Below, piece by piece: positions 15,009 through 24,373 of a DNA stretch of 64,000 bases; position 1 is the first letter of the stretch, and each line of letters opens with the position of its first letter. Position numbers and translations under genes: made by a program. The notes beneath the pieces are model-generated. The model saw nothing but the letters and a program-made list of their open reading frames with translations. It made no database searches and was not told the DNA's origin. The stretch covers positions 42,365,956 through 42,429,955 of the forward strand of contig NC_035161.2 of assembly GCF_001659605.2 (NCBI RefSeq), read 5' to 3'. This DNA is from Manihot esculenta. Taxonomy: Eukaryota > Streptophyta > Magnoliopsida > Malpighiales > Euphorbiaceae.

Positions 15009-16568
15009 GATAAATTATATTATCGTCCCCGAATTATAGTATAATTACGGATTAATTTCTCTATTTTGAAAATCGAACACTTAAATTATTGAAATTTCAA
15101 TCTGTTTAAATTAGAGGTCCCTCTATCTATTAATTTGTTAATTTAATAAATTAAAATTTAGTGACATGATAGAGAGTATTTTTTATTGTGAAAAATATCT
15201 TTTAGCCTTTTTTTCTACCTTCAACTTCTCATCCAATATAAATCTTAAAACTATATATATGTACGGTTCAAATTAGAAATTAACACCATATAATTGATTT
15301 TACTTCTTAAATTGGTGTTGTCATATTTTCTCTCAACGATTGTGGTGGTATTGAAGTTAGAGGTGAAGTAGTTGAGAAAGGTATTATCAAGATCAATGAA
15401 GGGCAAGAGGTTTATAACAAAAGTGGCATTGACGAATGTGATTGAGTAAGTGTATATTGGTTTCGTTAGATATATTTTTCGTGCTATTAAAAGTTTTTAA
15501 ATTTTAATATTGTTCAAATTATTAAAATTAGCTGAACGGTGAAATATGTGCTTTAATTGCACATCCTCTCCTTTGTGTAAGCTAAATTCTCTAATTAGTT
15601 TATATTTTTCCTATGAATGAAGAAACTTGGATTGATCAAGATTATAATAGTAATATAGTGTGTAAAATTTTTGAAATGATTTTAAAGTGTGATCTGTTAT
15701 TGTATTAGATTGTAAATAAAATTATCTAGTTTGGATAATTGTCTATGAAATATTTTTTGGAGAGATTCACAATATACCCAAAAAAGAAATTTACTTTGAA
15801 ATAAAAAGCTGATAGTAAAATTGATGAAGAAAATTCTAATATAAAAAGTTTTGGTCTTATGTGTGATTATTGTAAAAAAAAAAAGGAGGCAAATAAAAAT
15901 ATAGGAGTGAATGATAGAAATTGTGAAGAGGGAATAAAAAAGAAATTTTCATCCTTTATTTATAACTTCAATTGCAAGGAAATGATAGCTAATGAAATAT
16001 CCCTCTTGTGATTAGATAATAACCGTTCAAGCTGGTTGCACTAAAGATATTTCCAATAAAATTCAATCTTAGCATATGGACATTGATTAATATGCTTGCC
16101 ACTTGATTTTAACTAAACTAATGGATGATTATAAGTTTGAGTCAAGGAAATTTAATGAGAATGCATGATGATTGTGAAATATTGCAGTAGGACTTCGAAA
16201 AAGTTAAACCCCTATAAGCAATGGTCATGTTGAAGAAGAAATAGAAATTGTATAAAAGGAAACAAAATCAGATAAAAATAAGGGATTTAATTAAACTTAT
16301 TTTTTCTACAATTCTCCACCTTATATTTTTGCTAATACTAATAATAAGAGAGAGAGGAGAAGAGGAATAGCTTAGTTATATTTAGCTTTAGTTAAGATGA
16401 TATTTGTTTAATAAAGGACAATATAATTATTTTATATACACACTTATTATCGGATGGACCTATAATTTTGATGAATTAAAAATTTAAAAATTTAAAAATT
16501 TAATTTTAAAAATAAAGAAATTAATCCGTTAATTACGTTATAATTTATGAATTAAAATATAATTTATC
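15009..16568. mobile_element. candidate non-autonomous inverted-repeat element (MULE-like)
   Basis: About 120 bp at the left end (from GATAAATTATATTA at 15009) is repeated, inverted and diverged, at the right end (reverse complement from 16568). Both arms share GGATTAATTTCT and an AGGTCC block in the same order. Flanks read AAATATTTA (15000-15008) and, two bases beyond the right end, AAAAATTTT, which could be an eroded 9-bp target duplication (7 of 9) but is not proof. The interior (about 1.3 kb) is AT-rich with no open frame I recognise. The termini resemble the better-supported elements at 39958 and 41561. Confidence 0.5.
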
Positions 16569-16668
16569 CCAAAAATTTTATCTAAAATATTAGAAAGGCA
16601 ATATTGTTTAGTAAGAAACAGATTTATTGATCATTCATGTGCATGGTTTTTAATGAATCTCATTGCAG

Positions 16669-16765
16669 AAGGGAATGCTTTGCAAAGGAAACTCATGAAA
16701 TGAACGATTCAAAGTTATATGCAGCTCCTCCAAGCTTTCACCATAATGCTGTGGAAGCATTATGA
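16669..16765 (+). pseudogene. possible orphan terminal exon
   Basis: Behind an acceptor-like CATTGCAG at 16661-16668, one frame encodes about 32 residues (including MNDSKLYAAPPSFHHNAVEA) and ends in TGA at 16763-16765. A T-rich, UTR-like tail with AATAAG follows near 16827. Composition is more gene-like than the surrounding DNA. I found no upstream partner exons on the plus strand and do not recognise the family, so this may be chance or a relic. Confidence 0.2.
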
Positions 16766-17950
16766 AGAATATTTTATGTTTTAACTTTCAAGGTTTTGAG
16801 ATTCATTTGTATTGTTTTTGATAAGCAATAAGCTTCATATATTTAAGGCTCAAAATTTTGTAAATAGCAAGTGAAATCACATAACCTAAATTCACATGAT
16901 TGAATCTAAAAACTAAATGAACTGTCAAACCATTCAATTGAAATCCCTCGTGTAGTAGGATGATACAATTTAGATAACAAATAAAATGCCTTGAATGCAA
17001 AATAAGTGCTCTTCTAAAGTAACTTAAACAAACTCTGTCAAAATCACATGATGTATAAGAAAAATACATTTAATAAAATTTGCTTATAATCCCCAAAGGT
17101 GATCTAAGCTAGGATGTTTAGATGAACATGCTGATTACATTGTGAGATTTTCACCACTCCTTCTGCTTCCATCTATAGTCTCTCAACTCATGTCACAAAT
17201 CTTTATTTTTGTCAAGTTGTGCTTTTTCTGCTTCATCTAAAATGAATGATTTAAGAGATTTAATTTTATTTATATTATTTTCGTAATTTAATTTAAAGTG
17301 TTATTTTGAATGAGAATATTTAAAAAATTTTTATAGTGATTAACGGAAGAATAAAGGTTAAATAAACAGATGTTCTTAGTAGTTAAAGAAATTAAATTTG
17401 TAAAGACTTTTTAATGTAATTTTCAAATTATAAGAATATCTTAATTAATTAGGTTAAATTTTAATAGTAATTTATCAATTTTTAAATGACAAAAGTTTGT
17501 TATATTATTATTTTCCGCTCTATGTATGTTTGAATTAAAAAGAGAAATATATTAGATAAAATAATTATAATCCAGTCCATCTTACATATTTTGAAAAGGA
17601 TATATTGATAATGCTATATGAGAGTGAGATACTAAAGCATATGGCGCCACCTCCTAAAGACAAGATTTATGGTATATATGGCTGAAATATGATTATTGAT
17701 GTTTTTTTTTTTCTGCCATTGATATAAAATATGAGTTTAGATGGTACATGAAAATAGAAAATTTTAGTAAATTTGATCAGTCATATATCCAACAAATATT
17801 AAGATGGATCTCATACATTTTTAATGAAAATCACTTATTTATATTTTAATTTATAATAAACCAAATTTAAGTAAATATTTTCAGCGCCAAGAATGTTATC
17901 TAAGGTGGGTTTGGTGATTCCTAGCTGACAGTGGATTGAATGGAGATTAT
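16766..17950. other. AT-rich intergenic DNA, nothing recognised
   Basis: Short frames only. A minus-strand frame at 16803-17069 has no recognisable motif and lies in low-complexity AT-rich sequence. No repeats with paired ends were seen. Confidence 0.5.
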
Positions 17951-18396
17951 CAGGGTTAGTAATCGGTTCAAATTGAAAAAATCGATCGAATCAAATTAAT
18001 TTAAAAATTTAGTTCGGTTTTTTATACATTTCAGTTCAGTTCGGTTTTTAATTTTAGAAATTTCGATTATTTCGGTTCGGTTTAGTTTTGATCAGAAAAA
18101 ACCAAACCGAACCGATTAGTGATAATAATATGTTTTTTCAATAATATAGAAAAATTAAATCATATTAAGATTAAAATATTTTAATTAAATTTTAAAATAT
18201 TAAAAATAAAGTGTAAAAATAAAAAAAATTATTAAAAATGAAACATATCAAACCGAACCGAATCAGACCGGTTCGGTTCGATTCGGTTTCTGACCAAAAT
18301 CGGTTCAGTTCGATTTTTATAAACACTAAAATTTCGGTTTTTAGTTTATTCGGTTCGGTTCGGTTTTGAACCGAACCAACCGAATGCTCACCCCTA
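17951..18396. mobile_element. hAT-like non-autonomous element, CGGTTCGG-rich (copy 1)
   Basis: Begins CAGGGTTAGTAATCGGTTC and ends with ACCGAATGCTCACCCCTA, imperfect terminal inverted repeats of the CAGGG/TAGGG type common in hAT elements. Clusters of TTCGGTT and its complement AACCGAA lie near both ends, around an AT-rich core with no coding capacity. I could not find a clear 8-bp target duplication, so the ends are approximate. It lies about 100 bp from a second element with the same terminal sequence (18493). Confidence 0.6.
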
Positions 18397-18893
18397 ATTT
18401 TTTATATCCAAGCGGCAGTGATCGCAACACGTGGGTTTCTACTATTAGGATTTCTAGAGTGAAAGTGGATTGATTTGTGATTGGAATGGCATTAGGGGTG
18501 AGCATTCGGTCGGTTCGGTTCAAAACCGAACCGAACCGAAATAACTGAAAATCGAATTGTAGTATTTTACATAAATCGAATCGAACCGAATAAGAGAGAT
18601 AACCGAATCAAACCGATTTGGTTCGGTTCGGTCGGTTTGATCCGTTAAACCGATTTTCAAACTTTTCATTATTCTTTTTACTCTTTTTAAATTGATTTTT
18701 AGTATTCTAAAATTTAATCTAAAAAGAGTAAAAAGAACAATCACAGTACACAAATTCAACATACAAATTTAACAATCAAACATTCAACACACAAATTCAA
18801 CAATCAAACGTACACAAATTCAACAATCAACAGCAAATAACACTTGCCAAAATAACACTTGCCGACTGAGGGCTGTGGAATAAGCACTTGCCG

Positions 18894-19160
18894 ACTGTCC
18901 GACGACGCGTGGAGAGCCGATAGAGTACAACGACCGACGCCGATGATGAATCAGTTTAGTTGAGAGGAGAGTGGAGGCACAGGTGCGAGAATCTCGCGGC
19001 GAGATGAGAGCCATGCAGAGCATAGAGATGAGAGATTGTCGACTGCCCGACGACGCGTGGAGAGCCGATAGAGAGCAACGGCCGACGCCGATGGTGAATC
19101 AGTCCAATCGAGAGGAGAGTGGAGGCACAGGCGCGAGAATCTCGCGGCGAGATGAGAGAT
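18894..19160. repeat. 148-bp tandem duplication inside the hAT-like element
   Basis: Unit 1 begins at ACTGTCCGACGACGCG (18894) and unit 2 at ACTGCCCGACGACGCG (19042). Similarity runs through CGCGGCGAGATGAGAG in both, with about ten substitutions by eye. The block is much more GC-rich than its surroundings. Frames through it are arginine-rich or serine/leucine-rich repeat artefacts, not genes. Confidence 0.8.
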
Positions 19161-19223
19161 GGAGCAGAGCACAGAGAGAGAGATGGAGCAGATGGAGCAG
19201 AGCACAGAGAGAGAGATGGAGCA
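19158..19223. repeat. 33-bp tandem repeat, two copies
   Basis: A 33-bp purine-rich unit starting GATGGAGCAGAGCACAGAG occurs at 19158-19190 and again at 19191-19223, apparently identical, followed by a partial third start. It overlaps the end of the 148-bp duplication. Confidence 0.85.
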
Positions 19224-20103
19224 GATGGAGATGAGAGATGAAGCAGAGAGCACAGAGATGAGAGGAGCACTGGCGGCACGCACGAAGAGATAGAAATCTG
19301 TTTTAGATTTAGGGCAGGGAAGGGAAGGGAAGGGAAGGGAAATAGGGAATAGGGAACTATTAAAACGACGTAATATAGGTGATTTCGGTTCTGTAACAGC
19401 CCGCTTACCGGACCATCACCGGCACTAGGATCCAGATCGGCTTAAGGCCGCCGGGACCCGTAGTAAGCCTACTGTCAACTCTGTGTACCTGATAAATCCC
19501 ATACATGATCAAACTTAAGCTTCAAACTGTTACTTACTCTTTTCGATGTTATTATTATTTTTTTTTTCTTTGCTTGACTTTCTGTAACACTGAAACTTTT
19601 CTCATCAACTAAGCCTGGACTATGCATGCTCTGTCTGTATGCACTCGAAGAGTGATACCTGCTATGGTACCATACAGTAACTACAGAGATAGAGATACTA
19701 CCATGCACCAAGCCTAGCTCTCATAACAACATTATCTCAAACATATATAACATAAAAGGATCATGTATAAAGGAATAACAAGCACTAGGGCCAAGCACAA
19801 TTCTATAACTCAGTACATAACTTACTATTACATCATTTCTCTACATTACATAAACTCTGTACTGTACATCATTATCATGTCCACTACTCTATACTATTAC
19901 ATATGCCTTTTACCCTTGCTATCTCTTTCTCTTTCTCTTCTCTGAGGCCCTGTAAAATGGGGTTAGGGAGAGGGATGAGCTGCTAAAGCCCAGTGAGCGG
20001 AATCGATAAAAACATCACATTTAAAACATGTTATCTTATGATGCATCACTGCACAAACATTTCACATCTCGGATTGGACATGATCCCAAAACTCCCTCTG
20101 TCA

Positions 20104-20228
20104 GTGCCCGGCCCCCAAAGGAGCTCACACAGGTCTTTCACTAACTACTCATGGTGCCCGACCCTATAAGGGCTCACACAGGACTCATCCAAGGTAAATG
20201 CCCGGCCCCAAAGGGAGCTCACACAGGT
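20104..20228. repeat. three spaced copies of a 30-bp motif inside the LTR
   Basis: Copies starting GTGCCCGGCCCCCAAAGGAG, GTGCCCGACCCTATAAGGG and ATGCCCGGCCCCAAAGGGAG begin at 20104, 20154 and 20198, each ending CTCACACAGG. Spacing is about 44-50 bp. The same array recurs at about 27795-27919 in the other LTR. Spacing and divergence exclude a CRISPR array. Confidence 0.8.
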
Positions 20229-20611
20229 CATACAAGAATGACAGACTTATGGGCTATTGAGATCGCCTCGGTTCAATCCACATATACAAGTAATAATGCA
20301 ATGCATCAACTTGGTGTATACTAATGCAAAACATCCTACATAAACATGGCATTAATGATGCATGAATCATGCTAAAACAGTTCTTAACTTTTAAAATAAA
20401 GTTCTGTTCCACTCACCTCTGTCAACTGCTGAGCAGTCTCTGTAACGCTAACTCTGTGGGCCTCCTTGGTCTCTCGGGTCCGTACCTACACAGGTGGACT
20501 CAAATGAGGACCAAACTTACTTAAACATAACTCTTACTATCTCCCCAAAACCCCTCTAAAACATCATAGGCATGCATGGAAAAATGGGTAAAAGAAGGCT
20601 GGACTGGGCAC

Positions 20612-20862
20612 CTTCGGCGGCTGGTTCGGCGGCCGAAACCTCCCTCCAGAGACGAAACTCATGCATGTTCGGCGGCACCTTCGGCGGCCGAAAGTCTCAT
20701 CCAGAGACGAAACTCATGCACTTTCGGCGGCCGAACTCCCTCTTTCGGCGGCCGAAAGTCTCTTTCTCACCCAAAAGCCTAGCTTTCGGGGGCAAGGTTT
20801 GGCAGCCGAAACTGCCTCCACAAGGGGTTCGGCGGCCGAACCTTGCTTCGGCGGCCGAACCT
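20612..20862. repeat. cluster of imperfect-palindrome motif TTCGGCGGCCGAA in the LTR
   Basis: I count six perfect copies of TTCGGC-G-GCCGAA in this interval, plus partial ones, and two more at about 21440 and 21461. The array is duplicated in the other LTR (28303-28553 and about 29131-29165). A 20-bp sequence, CCAGAGACGAAACTCATGCA, also occurs twice between motifs. The CpG density is exceptional for this AT-rich window. The same motif, reverse-complemented, occurs in the gypsy-derived insertion at 56140. Confidence 0.85.
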
Positions 20863-21682
20863 GGATTCTCCAGAAAGGCAGAATCCGAGCACAACTCATG
20901 CTCTCAGCCTCCAAACTCCTAGCAAACACCCATAACATGCATACCAACACTTCTCAACTAACATATAACATAACTCATGCATATAGAGGCCTAAAAACTA
21001 GTTCAAGCCCCAAAAACAACAACAAAACGCATATGAGCAACATATGCTCAAACTCATGCTTATACCCCAAAACATGCCATAAACCTCTCCAAAACCTGCT
21101 AAAACTTGCTTTAAACATAAGGGGAGGTGAGGATCCATGCTTACCTCTTGAAGAACTAGAGGATTGATGATCCAAGCTTGGAGATGGGGAAAAACTCAAT
21201 CAAACTCTCCAAGTGCTCAACTTTGCTTCCTTTTGCTCAAATCTCTAAAACAAAGCTCAAATCAAGTTAAAACATGCAAGATTTGAGGAAAACATGAGAA
21301 ATCACACCAAGGAGAGCTTGAACCTACCTTTGACCCAAAAACAGAGTGTTTAACACTCAAGTCTCGGGCAAAAGGGGCTTTTGTAGTGGCCAACCGACTC
21401 TTCCTTCGGCGGCCTAACGTGCATGCGAAACCATGCAACTTTCGGCGGCCGAACTTCACCTTCGGCGGCCGAACCTGGCTTTTGTCCCCTTGGCCTTTTC
21501 ATTTCAAAACTCGATTTTCTTAACTCAAAACATGCAAACATGATAAAAAAACACTTAAAATACATCTTAAAAACCTTTCTTATACCCTTAGGGCAAGCTC
21601 CGACATCCACGAATCCCGACTTCCAACGGAAAATCCGCCGGAACGTAGGAATTCCGATACCGGGGACTAGCCGGGTATTACA

Positions 21683-21697
21683 TTCTCCCCCCCTTAA
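21683..21697 (-). other. polypurine tract of the gypsy element
   Basis: On the minus strand this reads AAGGGGGGGAGAA directly before the 3' LTR start TGTAATACCC, the expected position and composition for the plus-strand primer in reverse transcription. Confidence 0.85.
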
Positions 21698-21788
21698 GAA
21701 CATTCGTCCCCGAATGTTCCTCTCTAACTCAAACATACTCCAAACATAACATAAGGCACATAAAGAACAAAAGAAACTAGAACTAACC

Positions 21789-24373
21789 TCAAAAGAGATG
21801 GGGGTACTGTCGGAGCATAGACTCCCTTATCTCCCAGGTGCACTCTTCGATATTATGGTGGTTCCAGAGGACTTTTACCATCGGGATCTCCTTGTTCCTT
21901 AGCTTTCTGATCTGGGTGTCAATGATCCGTACTGGCTGCTCTACATACGTGAGATCACCTAGGATCTCCACATCTGGTTCGCTGAGAACCTTACTCGGAT
22001 CTGACACAAACTTCCTTAGCATCGAAACATGGAAGACTGGATGGATTCTTTCCATAGACATAGGCAAATCAAGCTTATATGACACATTTCCGACCTTCTG
22101 CAAAATCTCAAAAGGTCCAATGTACCGCGGAGCCAGTTTACCTTTCCTCCCAAAACGAACCACCCCTTTCATTGGAGACACCTTCAACAAGACCAGATCC
22201 CCCTCCTCAAACTCTATGTGCTTTCTGCGAACGTCTGCATAGCTCTTCTGCCGACTAACAGCAGTCTTGAGCCTCTCTCTGATGATGGGCACCACCCTGT
22301 TTGTGATCTCCACTAACTCAGGCCCTGCTAGGGACCTTTCTCCAACCTCTTCCCAACAAACTGGTGACCTGCACTTCCTCCCATACAGAGCTTCATATGG
22401 GGCCATCCCTATGCTAGCATGATGACTATTGTTGTAGGCAAACTCTACTAAGGGTAGATGCTGCCTCCAAGAGCCGCCAAAATCTAGCACACACATTCGA
22501 AGCATATCTTCTATGGTCTGGATGGTCCTCTCTGACTGTCCGTCAGTCTGTGGATGGAAAGCAGTGCTGAAGTCTAATCTTGTGCCCATAGCCTCTTGCA
22601 GACTTCGCCAAAACCTGGAGGTAAACTGGGGTCCTCTGTCAGACACTATAGAAACAGGAGCCCCATGTAACCGCACAACTTCCTCAACATATACCTGCGC
22701 TAGCTTGTCCACAGAGTAGCCACTCCTGACAGGAATGAAGTGAGCAGATTTAGTCAGTCTATCCACAATCACCCATATGGAGTCTAGTCTGTTGGACGTC
22801 GCCGGTAACCCCACTACAAAATCCATCGCTATGTTCTCCCATTTCCATTCTGGGATCGGCAGTGGGTTAAGCATTCCAGCCGGCTTCTGGTGCTCTAGCT
22901 TCACCCTTTGACATATCTCGCAGGCTGACACAAACTGTGCCACTTCTCTCTTCATTGCTGGCCACCAATAAACTTTCTTCAGATCTTGATACATCTTGGT
23001 GGCTCCAGGGTGAATGCTATATCTCGCATTATGAGCTTCTCTCATAATGTCTCCTTTCAAACTGATGTCATCTGGTACACATAGTCGATGCCCGTATCGG
23101 AGAATCCCTTGGTCGTCGAATCTGAACTCTTCGTTCTTGCCTGACTGAACAGTCCTGGCAATCTTGATCAACGCTGGATCCTCATGTTGTTTCTGAGCCA
23201 CTTGCTCCAGAAACACGGGTGTAACTTTCATCTGTGCAATCAAAGCACCTGTACCAGTTAACTCTAACTGTAGCCCTTCCTCAACTAACCTGTAGAAGTC
23301 CTTCACCACCGGCCTCCTTTCTGCTGTAATGTGAGATAAACTGCCTAGTGATTTCCGGCTTAAGGCATCGGCTACAACATTTGCCTTTCCCGGATGATAC
23401 TGGATCCTGCAATCATAATCACTAAGCAATTCTACCCACCGTCTCTGCCTCAAGTTTAACTCTCTCTGACTCAGGATGTGCTGTAGGCTCTTATGATCTG
23501 TAAAGATCTCACATTTCACCCCATAGAGGTAATGCCTCCACATCTTGAGTGCAAAGATAACAGCTGCCATCTCAAGATCGTGTGTCGGATAGTTCAGCTC
23601 GTGCTTCTTCAGCTGTCTAGAAGCATACGCTATTACTCTGTCATTCTGCATTAACACACAACCTAATCCCACTCGGGACGCATCACAGAACACTGTGAAG
23701 TCTTCATCACTAGTAGGCAGAGCTAACACCGGTGCTGAAGTTAATCTTCTCTTTAACTCTTCAAAGCTCTCTTCACATTGGTCAGACCATGTGATTCTCT
23801 GGTTCTTTCTGGTTAATCTGGTCATAGGAGCCGCTATCTTAGAGAAGTCCTGAACGAACCTCCTGTAGTAGCCTGCCAAACCCAAGAAACTCTTGACCTC
23901 TGTCACTGTGGTGGGTCTAGGCCAATTGGCTACAGCTTCTATCTTCTTGGGGTCCACTGCTATACCTTGATCTGACACTACATGCCCCAAGAATGAAATG
24001 CTCCTTAGCCAGAACTCACACTTGGAGAACTTGGCATATAAACCATGCTCTCTCAAGGTCTGTAGGACTATCCTCAGATGATGGGCATGCTCCTCTGCAT
24101 TCCTGGAATACACCAAGATATCATCTATGAAGACAATAACAAAGTGATCCAGGTACTCTCTGAAAACTCGGTTCATGAGATCCATGAATGCTGCAGGGGC
24201 GTTAGTCAACCCGAACGGCATCACTAAGAACTCATAATGCCCATATCTGGTCCTGAAAGCTGTCTTAGGTACATCCTCTTCCCTGATTCTCAGCTGATGA
24301 TAGTCCGATCTCAGATCTATCTTAGAAAAACAACCTGCTCCTGCTAGCTGGTCGAATAGATCATCGATCCTGG
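21789..24373 (-). pseudogene. gypsy pol, downstream frame: RT (part), RNase H, integrase, chromodomain-like tail
   Basis: The frame is open from the RT interruption at about 24374 down to the stop at 21789; the first GTG/ATG pair lies at 24224. In order it shows: RT with the [10 protein letters not shown] catalytic box; RNase H starting [18 protein letters not shown]; an integrase zinc-binding HHCC region ([13 protein letters not shown]...CEICQRVK); the integrase core with [20 protein letters not shown] and the later glutamate; the GPFEIL region; and a C-terminal [12 protein letters not shown] segment typical of chromoviruses. The downstream part has no stops and is close to intact. It lacks its own initiation and depends on the upstream frame, which is out of register. 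Confidence 0.93.

Larger units (their letters stand above)
19392..21682 (-). repeat. 3' LTR of the gypsy element
   Basis: On the plus strand this begins TGTAACAGCCCGCTTACCGG and ends GCCGGGTATTACA. In the element's sense (minus) it starts TGTAATACCCGGC. It carries a cluster of TTCGGCGGCCGAA motifs and a three-copy GCCCGGCCCC...CTCACACAGG repeat. Open frames inside, for example 20572-20922 and 20661-21167, recur identically in the other LTR and show no protein family, so I do not call them genes. Confidence 0.95.

Noticed and set aside
17951..18396. Treating 17951-18396 and 18493 onward as a single larger element
   Set aside because: Each has its own pair of TAGGG/CAGGG-type ends, and the second has its own 8-bp duplication, so two adjacent insertions fit better.
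18951..19283. Overlapping arginine-rich and serine/leucine-rich ORFs
   Set aside because: Explained by the 148-bp and 33-bp tandem repeats within the hAT-like element; all frames are open because the repeats are purine-rich.
20104..20228. Regularly spaced short repeats that might suggest a CRISPR array
   Set aside because: Only three diverged units, unequal spacing, duplicated in both LTRs of a plant retrotransposon.
20572..21199. Several ORFs of 65-168 codons on both strands (repeated at 28263-28890)
   Set aside because: They lie wholly inside the two LTRs, overlap one another in several frames, owe their length to the GC-rich TTCGGCGGCCGAA arrays and show no protein family.
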